A DNA stretch of 33,522 nucleotides. Source: an uncultured Acetatifactor sp. (lineage in GTDB: Bacteria > Bacillota > Clostridia > Lachnospirales > Lachnospiraceae). Location of the stretch: the NCBI GenBank assembly GCA_947586055.1, contig CANPXL010000028.1, positions 1-33,522 of the forward strand, in the 5' to 3' direction. Made by a program: the position numbers and the translations under genes. Under the pieces are notes generated by a model. That model was not told where the DNA came from and did no database searches. It was given only the letters and a program-made list of their open reading frames with translations. Shown piece by piece: positions 24,023-32,256 of this stretch; positions within the stretch are counted from its first letter, which is position 1; every line of letters begins with the position of its first letter.

Positions 24023-26065
24023 ATGCAGAACAAAGGACCTTATTACATTACTACGGCCATTGCTTATGCCTCAGGAAAGCCTCACATCGGAAACAATTAC
24101 GAGATCGTGCTTGCGGACAGCATCGCGCGGTTTAAGAGGAAGGAGGGATATGAGGTTTTCTTCCAGACCGGCACCGACGAGCACGGCCAGAAGATTGAAC
24201 TGAAGGCGCAGGAGGCCGGCGTGACGCCCAAGGAATATGTGGACAGGGTGGCGGGAGAGATCCGCGGCTTATGCGATCTGCTGAATACCTCTTACGATAA
24301 GTTTATCCGTACCACGGACCGGGACCATGAGCGCCAGGTGCAGAAGATGTTCAAACGCTTTTACGATCAGGGAGACATCTATAAGGGGGCCTATGAGGGG
24401 ATGTACTGTACGCCCTGCGAAGCCTTCTGGACGGAATCCCAGCTGGTGGACGGAAAGTGCCCGGACTGCGGCAGAGAGGTAAAACCCGCAAAGGAGGAAG
24501 CGTACTTCTTCCGCATGAGCAAATATGCGGACAGGCTTATCGAGCATATCAACACCCATCCGGAATTTATCCAGCCCGTGTCCCGCCGAAATGAGATGAT
24601 GAACAATTTTCTGCTCCCGGGGCTGCAGGATCTGTGTTTATCCAGAACGACCTTCCAGTGGGGGATTCCCGTGGACTTCGACCCGGGTCATGTGGTGTAT
24701 GTATGGTTTGACGCCCTGACCAACTATATCACCGGAATCGGTTATGATGCCGAGGGCAACAGCACGGAACAGTATAAAAAGTTCTGGCCGGCGGATCTGC
24801 ATCTGATCGGAAAGGATATCATCCGGTTCCATACGATTTACTGGCCCATTTTCCTGATGGCTCTGGGAGAGCCGCTGCCGAAGCAGGTGTTCGGGCATCC
24901 CTGGCTTTTGATGAACAACGATAAGATGAGCAAGTCCAAGGGTAATGTGATCTATGCGGACGATCTGGTGGACTTTTTCGGCGTGGACGCCGTGCGTTAT
25001 TATGTGCTCCATGAGATGCCCTATGACAATGACGGAAACGTTACATGGGAGCTGATCACCGAGCGGACGAACTCCGATCTGGCAAACACGCTGGGAAATT
25101 TGGTGAACCGTACCGTTTCCATGAGCAACAAATATTTCGGCGGCATTGTGGAGAACCGCCGCGCCCGATTAAACGAAAACGACGCGGCCATCGACGAAGA
25201 TCTGATCAAGACCGTGACCGGCGCTTTTGAAAAATGCAGGACGAACATGCAGAGCCTGCGCGTGGCGGATGCCCTGACGGAAATTTTCGCCGTGTTCAAG
25301 CGCTGCAACAAATATATCGACGAGACGGAACCATGGGTGCTGGGAAAGGAGAAGGACGGCGATCCCAAAAAGGCGGACAGACTCGCCACCGTGCTGTATC
25401 ATCTGGTGGAGAGCATCGTCATCGGGGCCTCCATGCTGCAGCCCTTCCTGCCGGAGACGGCGGAGAAAATTGCGGACCAGCTGGGAACGAATCTGAGAGA
25501 GTTTGACGAGCTGGACCGCTTCGGAGTCTACCCCGACGGGGGCAGAGTGACGGATCAGCCCCAGATCCTGTTTGCAAGGCTGGACAAGAAGGAAGTGTGC
25601 AGGCGGGAGGAAGAGATTGCGGCGGCCCAAAAGGCAGAGGCGGCCAGGGCTGAGAAAGCCCAGAAGGCGGAGGTGGCCGGGGCAGAAAAAAGCGGGAAGA
25701 CTGCGGAGAAGGAGACGGCTGTCTGTCTGGAGCCGAAGCCGGAGATCACTTATGATGATTTTGCAAAACTGCAGTTCCAGGTGGGAGAGATCCTCTCCTG
25801 CGAGGCGGTTCCGAAGTCAAAAAAACTGCTGTGCAGTCAGGTTAAGATCGGAAACAGCGTTCGCCAGATCGTGTCCGGCATCAGATCCGGTTATACCCCG
25901 GAGGAAATGGTGGGCAAGAAAGTGATGGTGCTGGTAAACCTGAAGCCTGCGACTCTGGCAGGCGTGGTGTCGGAGGGCATGCTGCTCTGCGCCGAGGATG
26001 AGGAAGGAAATCTTTCGCTTGTGGTTCCGGAAAAAGAAATGCCCGCAGGCGCACAAATCAGCTGA
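24023..26065 (+). CDS. metG: Methionyl-tRNA synthetase with C-terminal tRNA-binding domain (680 aa)
   Basis: Class I synthetase charging tRNA-Met. The HIGH motif appears as HIGN (residues 21-24), KMSKS at 301-305, and the zinc knuckle has Cys at 129, 132, 146 and 149 (CTPC, CPDC). The domain order is catalytic core with zinc insert, anticodon-binding helices (about 360-510), a low-complexity Ala/Lys/Glu linker (about 528-570), and a C-terminal OB-fold EMAP/Trbp111-like domain from about 575. A full-length type of about 640-680 residues is normal for Firmicutes; the linker here is longer than usual. The ribosome binding site is GGAAAGGAG before the ATG. The T-box leader upstream regulates it. 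Confidence 0.97.
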   Translation: MQNKGPYYITTAIAYASGKPHIGNNYEIVLADSIARFKRKEGYEVFFQTGTDEHGQKIELKAQEAGVTPKEYVDRVAGEIRGLCDLLNTSYDKFIRTTDRDHERQVQKMFKRFYDQGDIYKGAYEGMYCTPCEAFWTESQLVDGKCPDCGREVKPAKEEAYFFRMSKYADRLIEHINTHPEFIQPVSRRNEMMNNFLLPGLQDLCLSRTTFQWGIPVDFDPGHVVYVWFDALTNYITGIGYDAEGNSTEQYKKFWPADLHLIGKDIIRFHTIYWPIFLMALGEPLPKQVFGHPWLLMNNDKMSKSKGNVIYADDLVDFFGVDAVRYYVLHEMPYDNDGNVTWELITERTNSDLANTLGNLVNRTVSMSNKYFGGIVENRRARLNENDAAIDEDLIKTVTGAFEKCRTNMQSLRVADALTEIFAVFKRCNKYIDETEPWVLGKEKDGDPKKADRLATVLYHLVESIVIGASMLQPFLPETAEKIADQLGTNLREFDELDRFGVYPDGGRVTDQPQILFARLDKKEVCRREEEIAAAQKAEAARAEKAQKAEVAGAEKSGKTAEKETAVCLEPKPEITYDDFAKLQFQVGEILSCEAVPKSKKLLCSQVKIGNSVRQIVSGIRSGYTPEEMVGKKVMVLVNLKPATLAGVVSEGMLLCAEDEEGNLSLVVPEKEMPAGAQIS

Positions 26066-26134
26066 ACGCCGGCCGTCCCGGAATGTTCCGGAATGAGGAA
26101 GTGTAAACTCTTTGTGAATTTTCCCGAAGAGGGC

Positions 26135-26163
26135 TTAAAATTTTTGCCGGAATGCGTTATACT
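26135..26163 (+). promoter_or_regulatory. Promoter of the hydrolase / GNAT pair
   Basis: TTAAAA (26135-26140), 17 bases, TATACT (26158-26163), 30 bases before the hydrolase start. The -35 matches 4 of 6 consensus bases. Confidence 0.55.
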
Positions 26164-26193
26164 GCCTTATATAAGCGTCTTAAGAGGTGAAGA

Positions 26194-27147
26194 ATGGTTA
26201 AAGAAGAATTTTACTATGATTCCAGAGACGGGGTCAGCAAGCTGCACGCGGTGCGCTATACGCCTGACAACGACGAAGAAGTCCGCTGTGTGGTTCAGAT
26301 TGTTCACGGGATGGCGGAGTATGTGGAGCGCTACGAAGAATTTGCGGAGTTTTTGACGTCCAGGGGGATTGCCGTCACAGGCGAAGACCATATGGGGCAC
26401 GGAAAGTCCGTGGGCAGGGACGGAAAATTCGGCTATTTCTGCGAGCAGGATCCGGCAACAGTGCTGGTCAGGGACGTCCACAGACTGAAAAAGGCCACGC
26501 AGGAGGTTTTCCCCGGCGTCCCCTATGTTATCATGGGTCACAGTATGGGTTCTTTCATTGCGCGCAATTACATGTTCCGGTATGGGACAGGCATTTCCGG
26601 CGCCGTGATCATGGGCACCGGCATGCCGGACAAGAGACTGATGGTTCTGTCCAAGATGGTCGCCGGCATGCAGAAAGCGGTTATGGGTTCCCGGCATGTC
26701 AGTGAGATGATCAACAGGCTGGCTTTCGGCAAGTATAACCAGGGGATCGACAAACCCCGGACGGAATTTGACTGGCTTTCCCGGGATCCGGAGCGGGTGG
26801 ATCGATATATCGCGGATCCTCTGTGCGGCTTTACCTTTACGGTCAACGGTTTTTCCACGCTTTTTGAACTGATCCTCAGGCTGTATGTGGCGGATAATCT
26901 GGACCGGATTCCCAAAAAGCTTCCGGTGCTGATGGTTTCGGGGACGGCGGATCCGGTGGGAGACTACGGCAAAGGCGTGCAGAAAGCATATAATATGATG
27001 CAGGACGCGGGACTTGAAAACATCGTTCTTAAAATGTACGAGGGAGGCCGGCATGAGCTTCTGAACGAGACGAACCGAAGCGATGTGGCGCAGGATATCT
27101 GTTTCTGGATTGAGGACGTCATACTTCATGGCGGCCGGCAGGAGTGA
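26194..27147 (+). CDS. Alpha/beta hydrolase, serine aminopeptidase S33 / monoglyceride-lipase type (317 aa)
   Basis: The pattern VQIVHGMAEYVERYEEFAEF then GEDHMGHGKSVG is characteristic of the Hydrolase_4 (PF12146) family, with the nucleophile elbow MGHSMGS at Ser117. A later Asp (VSGTADPVGDYG) and His (YEGGRHELLNE) complete the triad. These enzymes hydrolyse lipid or other carboxyl esters, and no signal peptide is seen, so it should be cytosolic. The ribosome binding site AGAGGTG (26183-26189) lies 4 bases from the ATG. The stop TGA is 2 bases before the next gene's start codon, so the GNAT gene is coupled to it. Confidence 0.9.
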   Translation: MVKEEFYYDSRDGVSKLHAVRYTPDNDEEVRCVVQIVHGMAEYVERYEEFAEFLTSRGIAVTGEDHMGHGKSVGRDGKFGYFCEQDPATVLVRDVHRLKKATQEVFPGVPYVIMGHSMGSFIARNYMFRYGTGISGAVIMGTGMPDKRLMVLSKMVAGMQKAVMGSRHVSEMINRLAFGKYNQGIDKPRTEFDWLSRDPERVDRYIADPLCGFTFTVNGFSTLFELILRLYVADNLDRIPKKLPVLMVSGTADPVGDYGKGVQKAYNMMQDAGLENIVLKMYEGGRHELLNETNRSDVAQDICFWIEDVILHGGRQE

Positions 27148-27149
27148 AT

Positions 27150-27641
27150 ATGGATAAGACGGCGGATACGTCCTGTGAAACTTATGAAATCAGATGGGCA
27201 AAAGAAAACGAATGGGCTCCTGCCATGAAAATGATCTGGAGCACTTTCCTTCAGTATGACGGACAGGATTACACGGAGGAAGGCATCCGTAACTTTTTTG
27301 ACTTTATAACGGACGACGATCTGTACAGAGCCTTTCTACGGGGCGAGTATCAGGTCATGGTGGCGCTGTCGCAGGGCAGCGTCATCGGGGCGGGATCCCT
27401 TCGGAACAGAAATCATCTGTCCCTGCTGTTTGTGGACGGGGCCTACCACCGCAGAGGGGTGGGCAGAGCTATTCTGATGCGGCTGTGCGAGTATCTGGAA
27501 CATGAGATGGGAGAGCGGTATATCTCTCTGAAGGCGGCGCCCTATGCCGTTGATTTCTACCGAAAGCTGGGATTTCGGACGGTCCGGCCGGAGACAGAGT
27601 ACTCCGGAATAAGAGTGACCGAGATGGTAAAGATTTTATAA
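27150..27641 (+). CDS. GNAT-family N-acetyltransferase (163 aa)
   Basis: The acetyl-CoA-binding motif A is visible as LLFVDGAYHRRGVGRAILMR (R-R-G-V-G-R), followed by motif B KAAPYAVDFYRKLGFRTV, typical of the GNAT fold. The ATG at 27150 is preferred over GTG at 27144 because CAGGAG (27138-27143) gives proper spacing only to the former. Small-molecule or protein substrate is unknown. It follows the hydrolase in the same transcription unit. Confidence 0.85.
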   Translation: MDKTADTSCETYEIRWAKENEWAPAMKMIWSTFLQYDGQDYTEEGIRNFFDFITDDDLYRAFLRGEYQVMVALSQGSVIGAGSLRNRNHLSLLFVDGAYHRRGVGRAILMRLCEYLEHEMGERYISLKAAPYAVDFYRKLGFRTVRPETEYSGIRVTEMVKIL

Positions 27642-27669
27642 GCCGTTCTGCGGCGGAATGGGAGGAATC

Positions 27670-28395
27670 ATGAAAATTTTTGATGTCGACAGCCCGTTGA
27701 TGCAGGCGCTGAGTAAGGTGTCGGATCTTGTAATCCTGAATCTGCTGACGCTGGCCTGTTGTCTTCCTGTGATCACCATTGGGCCGGCGCTGACGGCGTT
27801 GAACCATGTGGCTCTGAAGATTGCGCGGAATGAGGAGACTTATATCACGAAGAGCTTTTTCAAGTCTTTTAAGGAGAACTTTCGCCAGGGCGTGCTGATC
27901 TGGCTTCTTTTTCTGGCGCTGGGAACGGTCCTGGTGTGCGATTATTTTATCCTGCTGGGATCGGATACAAGGTATGCCAGCGTCATGCAGGTTCTGATCC
28001 TTGTGGCGGCCGCTTTCGTCATCTTCACGTTTCTGTATACGTTCCCTGTGCTGGCAAGGTTTCACAATACCATCAAGGCAACCCTGAAAAATGCGTTTAT
28101 GATCAGCGTTGCGCAGTTTCCCAAAACGATTCTGATGTTCGTGATGTATCTGATCCCCCTGCTGGTCTTTCTGAACTTTTTCCAGCTGATCCCGTTTGTG
28201 CTGTTTTTCGGGCTTTCCGTACCGGCGTGGGGATCGGCGAAATTGTATCAGAAGTTTTTTAAGAAGCTGGAAGACAGTTACTGGGAGCGTCATAAGGAAG
28301 AAGCCGGTGGAGAAGAGCAGGCGGACGGGGAGGAAGATGTCAGGATCTTTCGGGATGAGCTGGACGAGACGCTTCAGGATAAGACGCGTCAGTGA
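27670..28395 (+). CDS. YesL/DUF624 family membrane protein (241 aa)
   Basis: The start has GGAGG (27661-27665) ideally spaced. DUF624 signature: KIFDVDSPLMQALSKVSDLV, then NLLTLACCLPVITIGPALTA, followed by about five hydrophobic segments (about 23-45, 75-95, 105-130, 150-190) and an acidic tail. YesL homologues are usually found beside sugar ABC transporters and are thought to assist oligosaccharide uptake, without a defined function. The downstream MsmK-type ATPase and CdaR-like regulator fit that setting. The gene is followed by a hairpin at 28415-28453. Confidence 0.85.
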   Translation: MKIFDVDSPLMQALSKVSDLVILNLLTLACCLPVITIGPALTALNHVALKIARNEETYITKSFFKSFKENFRQGVLIWLLFLALGTVLVCDYFILLGSDTRYASVMQVLILVAAAFVIFTFLYTFPVLARFHNTIKATLKNAFMISVAQFPKTILMFVMYLIPLLVFLNFFQLIPFVLFFGLSVPAWGSAKLYQKFFKKLEDSYWERHKEEAGGEEQADGEEDVRIFRDELDETLQDKTRQ

Positions 28396-28414
28396 GGGAT
28401 TGTAAAACATGACA

Positions 28415-28453
28415 AAAAATCCGTGGTTTTTTTGTGCAATCTGACGGATTTTT
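28415..28453 (+). terminator. Terminator after yesL-like gene
   Basis: AAAAATCCGT (28415-28424) pairs with ACGGATTTTT (28444-28453), with the A-tract before and T-tract after as in a bidirectional intrinsic terminator. The GC part is short, so efficiency is uncertain. Confidence 0.6.
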
Positions 28454-28623
28454 TCAAAAAAGTCAAATGAGGTAAGCAATTTTAACAACCTGACAAAAAA
28501 ATTTTGTGTAATAATGGTATAGCATTTTGAGTGGAATTTCGCTATACTAAATATGTTGATGAATGGTGTATGTCCGTTAATGACTGCATGCAACCAGCTT
28601 ACAGGAAAGGAGCTACATAATTT
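28454..28623 (+). promoter_or_regulatory. Leader region of the MsmK/UgpC ATPase gene
   Basis: A+T-rich stretch with two possible -10 boxes: TATAGC (28518-28523), preceded by TGG, and TATACT (28543-28548). No consensus -35 was found at 16-18 bases from either. CTGACA occurs at 28490-28495. The ribosome binding site is AGGAAAGGAG about 9 bases before the start. Confidence 0.35.
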
Positions 28624-29739
28624 ATGGCAAGTTTATCTCTGAAAAACATTACCAAGGTGTATCCCAACGGCTTTGAGGCGGTTAAGGATTTTAACCTGGA
28701 GATCAAGGATCAGGAGTTCATCATCTTCGTCGGACCTTCCGGCTGCGGTAAGTCCACTACTCTCCGTATGATCGCCGGACTGGAGGATATCACTTCCGGT
28801 GAACTGAAGATCGGTGACAGAGTGGTTAACGATGTGGAGCCGAAGGACAGGGATATCGCAATGGTATTCCAGAACTACGCTCTGTATCCTCACATGTCTG
28901 TATACGATAACATGGCGTTCGGTCTGAAGCTGAGAAAGGTTCCCAAGGATCAGATCGACAAGATGGTGAAGGAAGCGGCTAAAATCCTTGACCTGACTCC
29001 CCTTCTGGACCGTAAGCCCAAGGCTCTGTCCGGTGGTCAGAGACAGCGTGTGGCTATGGGACGTGCAATCGTGCGTAATCCCAAGGTCTTCCTGATGGAT
29101 GAGCCTTTGTCCAACCTGGATGCAAAGCTGCGTGTGCAGATGAGAATTGAGATCGCCAAGCTGCATCAGAGACTTGGCACCACCATCATCTACGTTACCC
29201 ATGACCAGACCGAGGCTATGACGCTGGGTACCAGAATCGTTGTTATGAAGGACGGCGTGATCCAGCAGGTAGATACCCCTCAGAATCTGTATGAGAAGCC
29301 CTGCAACCTGTTTGTGGCAGGATTCATGGGATCTCCTCAGATGAACTTCCTGGATGCGACTGTGAGAGTGGTCGGCGACGTCGCGCATCTTGACATTGCG
29401 GGGCACAGCATTCCTCTTCCTCCGGCAAAGTCCAAGAAGCTGATCGAAGGCGGTTACGACGAGAAGGTTGTCACCTTTGGTATCCGTCCGGAAGACGTCT
29501 ATGATTCGCCTGCGTTTATCGAGGCGGCACCTCAGCAGAGCGTGTTTGAATCCACTGTCAGGGTTTATGAGCTGCTTGGCGCGGAAGTTTATCTGTACTT
29601 TGATCTGGAGGAGTTCCCGATCACTGCGAGAGTGGATTCCCGTACGACTGCAAGACCCGGCGATGTCATCAAGTTTGCGTTCGATATTGAAAAGATTCAC
29701 GTCTTTGATAAGGAGACCGAACAGATCATTACGAACTAG
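28624..29739 (+). CDS. msmK: MsmK/UgpC-family sugar ABC transporter ATPase (371 aa)
   Basis: Complete import-type ABC ATPase. Walker A GPSGCGKST (37-45), Q-loop VFQNYALYPHMSVYDNMAFG, signature LSGGQRQRV (135-143), Walker B VFLMDEPLSNLD, and H-loop VTHDQTEAMT. The C-terminal 130 residues form the TOBE/MOP-like regulatory domain found in MalK/UgpC/MsmK proteins. Clostridia and streptococci often use one such ATPase for several sugar importers whose own operons lack one. That fits here: no permease or binding-protein gene is adjacent, and the isolated lipoprotein at 5.4 kb is of the kind such an ATPase could serve. Codon use is very biased, suggesting high expression. Confidence 0.95.
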   Translation: MASLSLKNITKVYPNGFEAVKDFNLEIKDQEFIIFVGPSGCGKSTTLRMIAGLEDITSGELKIGDRVVNDVEPKDRDIAMVFQNYALYPHMSVYDNMAFGLKLRKVPKDQIDKMVKEAAKILDLTPLLDRKPKALSGGQRQRVAMGRAIVRNPKVFLMDEPLSNLDAKLRVQMRIEIAKLHQRLGTTIIYVTHDQTEAMTLGTRIVVMKDGVIQQVDTPQNLYEKPCNLFVAGFMGSPQMNFLDATVRVVGDVAHLDIAGHSIPLPPAKSKKLIEGGYDEKVVTFGIRPEDVYDSPAFIEAAPQQSVFESTVRVYELLGAEVYLYFDLEEFPITARVDSRTTARPGDVIKFAFDIEKIHVFDKETEQIITN

Positions 29740-29752
29740 TATTGACGATCAG

Positions 29753-29774
29753 GGGGTGCTGGTGACAGCACCCC
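29753..29774 (+). terminator. Terminator after the MsmK ATPase gene
   Basis: GGGGTGCT (29753-29760) pairs with AGCACCCC (29767-29774) and is followed by TTTATTTTTCC. It leaves the regulator gene 45 bases downstream dependent on read-through or its own promoter, which I did not find. Confidence 0.8.
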
Positions 29775-29819
29775 TTTATTTTTCCATACTTTTGTATCAG
29801 GGAAGCCGGGGGTGATAAG

Positions 29820-30908
29820 ATGATTTCAAGTCAGACCATTCAGAACAGTATAGATGAACTGAAGGCGATTACGAAGGTAGATCTGTTCGTCTATGATCTG
29901 TCCGGTGTGCAGATAGCGGCTACTTCCGAGCGGACGGAGCTTTCTGATGAACTGATCGACGCTTTTGCAATGTCGCCTGCGGACAGTCAGGTGATCGGGA
30001 TACATCATCTTTTTAAGATACTGGATGAGGGAGAACTGGCCTATGTGCTGGTCGCAAGAGGAAACGGCGAGGACGCCTACATGGTGGGCAGGATAGCAGT
30101 CAGCCAGCTCCAGAATCTTGCGGCTGTCTGCAGGGAGCGGTTTGACCGCAACAATTTCTTTCAGAATCTGCTTTTGGACAATCTGCTTCTGGTGGATATC
30201 TATAACAGGGCAAAGAAGCTCCACATTGAGGTTACGGCGCCGAGAGTGGTGTTTCTGGTGGAAGCGAAGGCGGACAGGGATGGCATTGTGACGGAACTGC
30301 TGAAGGGAATGTTTACCAGTCAGACCGGCGATTATATCACAGCCGTGGACGAGAGCAGCGTAATATTGATCAAATCGGTGGACGGAGACAGCGACTATGA
30401 GGATATGACGGAGACGGCGGAGACCATTGTTTCGCTGATGAACAGTGAAGCCATGCTGAATGTGAGAGTGGCTTTCGGCACCATGGTACAGGAGCTGAAG
30501 GACGTATCAAAGTCTTACAAAGAGGCGAAAATGGCGCTGGACGTGGGGAAGATCTTCTATGCGGAGAAAAGCGTGGCCGCATACAGTACGCTGGGGATCG
30601 GCCGATTGATCTATCAGCTGCCGGTAAATCTGTGTCAGATTTTTATTCATGAGATTTTCGGGGATAATGTCCCCAGCGATCTGGATGAGGAAACCCTGAG
30701 CACGATCCAGAAATTTTTTGAAAACAATCTGAACGTGTCGGAGACCTCGAGACAGCTTTTCGTTCACAGAAATACGCTGGTATATCGGATAGAAAAAATT
30801 CAGAAGAGCACGGGACTTGACCTGCGCAGTTTTGACGACGCGCTTACCTTTAAGATCGCCATGATGGTAGTAAACTATATGAAATATCTGGACAATCTTG
30901 ACTATTAA
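29820..30908 (+). CDS. CdaR/PucR-type transcriptional regulator (362 aa)
   Basis: The N-terminal 130 residues resemble the sensory part of sugar-diacid type regulators (SQTIQNSIDELKAITKVDLF, then EGELAYVLVARGN and AYMVGRIAVSQLQNLA). The central GGDEF-like region is weak, and the C-terminus is the PucR/HTH_30 DNA-binding domain (FFENNLNVSETSRQLFVHRN, then TLVYRIEKIQKSTGLD). The ribosome binding site is GGGGGTGA before the ATG. It regularly follows MsmK/UgpC genes in Lachnospiraceae, so it may control carbohydrate uptake genes, although the effector is unknown. No known operator was found nearby. Confidence 0.85.
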   Translation: MISSQTIQNSIDELKAITKVDLFVYDLSGVQIAATSERTELSDELIDAFAMSPADSQVIGIHHLFKILDEGELAYVLVARGNGEDAYMVGRIAVSQLQNLAAVCRERFDRNNFFQNLLLDNLLLVDIYNRAKKLHIEVTAPRVVFLVEAKADRDGIVTELLKGMFTSQTGDYITAVDESSVILIKSVDGDSDYEDMTETAETIVSLMNSEAMLNVRVAFGTMVQELKDVSKSYKEAKMALDVGKIFYAEKSVAAYSTLGIGRLIYQLPVNLCQIFIHEIFGDNVPSDLDEETLSTIQKFFENNLNVSETSRQLFVHRNTLVYRIEKIQKSTGLDLRSFDDALTFKIAMMVVNYMKYLDNLDY

Positions 30909-30922
30909 GTCATTTTAAGACA

Positions 30923-30984
30923 ACCTCCGGAATAGATATGGAATGGGCATTTCGCTCACTTCATATTGATCCGGGGGTGTTTTT
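30923..30984 (+). promoter_or_regulatory. Hairpin that covers the ribosome binding site of the next gene
   Basis: ACCTCCGG (30923-30930) can pair with CCGGGGGT (30971-30978), then TGTTTTTATG. The second arm contains the ribosome binding site (GGGGGTG, 30973-30979) of the gene at 30985. The same structure followed by TTTTT could act as a terminator for the CdaR gene. Confidence 0.45.
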
Positions 30985-32217
30985 ATGGGATATGACAGGC
31001 AGATAAAATATGTGGATTATTATGAGAACGAAGAACGCCTGAGAGGCGGCGGCTTCGTGAAAACAGAAGTGCGGGACGACAGGCTGAAATTGGAACTGAA
31101 TGTCAGAGGGCTTTATCCCACGGATACTTTTGTCAGGGACGTAGTGCTGAAATGTGCGGATGCGGAAGCTGTACTGGGACAGATTTCTCTTCAGGAAGGG
31201 CAGGGGCGCTTTGCCTGTTCCTGCAATATGGACCGGGGCATCGGCGATACCGGCATTTCCTATGACAGTCTGGAAGAGATGAAAGTCCCCATAGGCGGGA
31301 GCAGGGAACTGCGCTGTGTCTGGAAAAAGAGTCGGGGCGGGACTGCAGAACCGGCGGCAAAAGAGCAAAAAACGCCGCCTGTCTTTGAGGGGAGGCCCGT
31401 ATACGACGGGACGGCGGGAGAAAGCGGGGAAACGGCGGACGTGGGGAAGGATGCGGATGACCGAAAGCCGGATGAGAAGGAAAGGACGGAAGTTGTTCCG
31501 ATAGCGGAAACCGCGTGGAAGCCGGAAGTCATGCGGGTATCGGAAACCGCGTGGGAGCCGGAAGCTGTTCAGGAGGCGAAAGCTGCTCGGAAGTCGGAAG
31601 CCGTCCGGGAGCCGGAAGCCGTGCGGATAGCGGAGACCGTTCAGGCACCGGAGGCCGTTCCGATAGTGGAGGCCGCCCGGGAAATGGAGACTGTCCGGGA
31701 GGCGGAAGCCATTCCGATAGCGGAGACCGCGTGGGAGCCGGAAGCTGTCCGAAGGGCGGAAGATATCCGAATGGCGGGAAGCCCCGGCTCAGCGGAAAGT
31801 GCCGGGAACACAAAAGGCAGCGCTGAGCCTGCGGACAGCCGGCGCAAAAAAAGGGCGGTAAAGCTTTTGGAGGAAAAGTGGCAGCAGATTTCCGCCATAT
31901 ATCCGCATATCAGGCCATTTCAGGACGAAAGAGAATATCTCTCTCTGGGGCCTTCCGACTTTGTGCTGTTTCCTGAAAAGTTTTACCGGATTGCAAACAA
32001 CAGCTTTCTGCTGCACGGTTACTATAATTATGAACATTTGATCCTTGCCAGAGTGGAACAGCGGGGCGAGACCAGATATTATCTGGGGGTGCCGGGAAAT
32101 TACTATGACAGGGAAAAGCAGGTGGCGGTCATGTTCGGTTTTGAAAGCTTTGAATGCGACAGGGAACCTGCACAATCAGGAGATTTTGGGTATTATATGA
32201 TGCGTGTTGAAATATGA
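30985..32217 (+). CDS. DUF6128-type protein with internal hexapeptide minisatellite (410 aa)
   Basis: The N-terminal 110 residues (YDRQIKYVDYYENEERLRGG, then LNVRGLYPTDTFVRDVVLKC) and C-terminal 120 residues (YPHIRPFQDEREYLSLGPSD, then FYRIANNSFLLHGYYNYEHL) match a protein type found in Lachnospiraceae and annotated DUF6128; its function is unknown. Between them lies a low-complexity linker, of which residues 172-261 are about 15 consecutive hexapeptides of the form x-x-x-E-(A/T)-(V/A/I), encoded by an 18-bp minisatellite (31498-31767). No signal peptide is visible. Its ribosome binding site lies in the hairpin noted upstream. Confidence 0.82.
   Translation: MGYDRQIKYVDYYENEERLRGGGFVKTEVRDDRLKLELNVRGLYPTDTFVRDVVLKCADAEAVLGQISLQEGQGRFACSCNMDRGIGDTGISYDSLEEMKVPIGGSRELRCVWKKSRGGTAEPAAKEQKTPPVFEGRPVYDGTAGESGETADVGKDADDRKPDEKERTEVVPIAETAWKPEVMRVSETAWEPEAVQEAKAARKSEAVREPEAVRIAETVQAPEAVPIVEAAREMETVREAEAIPIAETAWEPEAVRRAEDIRMAGSPGSAESAGNTKGSAEPADSRRKKRAVKLLEEKWQQISAIYPHIRPFQDEREYLSLGPSDFVLFPEKFYRIANNSFLLHGYYNYEHLILARVEQRGETRYYLGVPGNYYDREKQVAVMFGFESFECDREPAQSGDFGYYMMRVEI
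31498..31767 (+). repeat. 18-bp coding minisatellite, about 15 imperfect units
   Basis: Units encode six residues with Glu at position 4 and a small or branched residue at 5-6: PIAETA, WKPEVM, RVSETA, WEPEAV and so on to RRAEDI. Higher-order 36-bp repetition is visible, since the PIAETA-WEPEAV pair recurs near-identically. Because the unit is a multiple of three and lacks stops in other frames, shadow frames on both strands are open across it. Confidence 0.9.
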
Positions 32218-32256
32218 CACGTGTGTCGAAACAAAAACGGAGAGCGAGACCGAATC

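Noticed and set aside
27469..28593. 374-residue minus-strand frame across the GNAT and YesL genes
   Set aside because: It spans two real plus-strand genes, their ribosome binding sites and a terminator. Its sequence is Arg/Gln/His-rich, as expected for the antisense of membrane-protein codons.
28633..29700. 355-residue minus-strand frame within the MsmK ATPase gene
   Set aside because: It is the antisense of a highly conserved ABC ATPase with strong codon bias, and has no motif or start signal.
31498..31767. CRISPR array or tandem regulatory repeat
   Set aside because: The repeats are contiguous 18-bp units without unique spacers, and they keep one protein reading frame.
31515..31826. Gly/Ser-rich collagen-like plus-strand frame, and a Pro-rich minus-strand frame, in the minisatellite
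   Set aside because: Both are by-products of an 18-bp repeat that lacks stop codons in all frames. The conserved flanking domains place the real protein in the 30985 frame.
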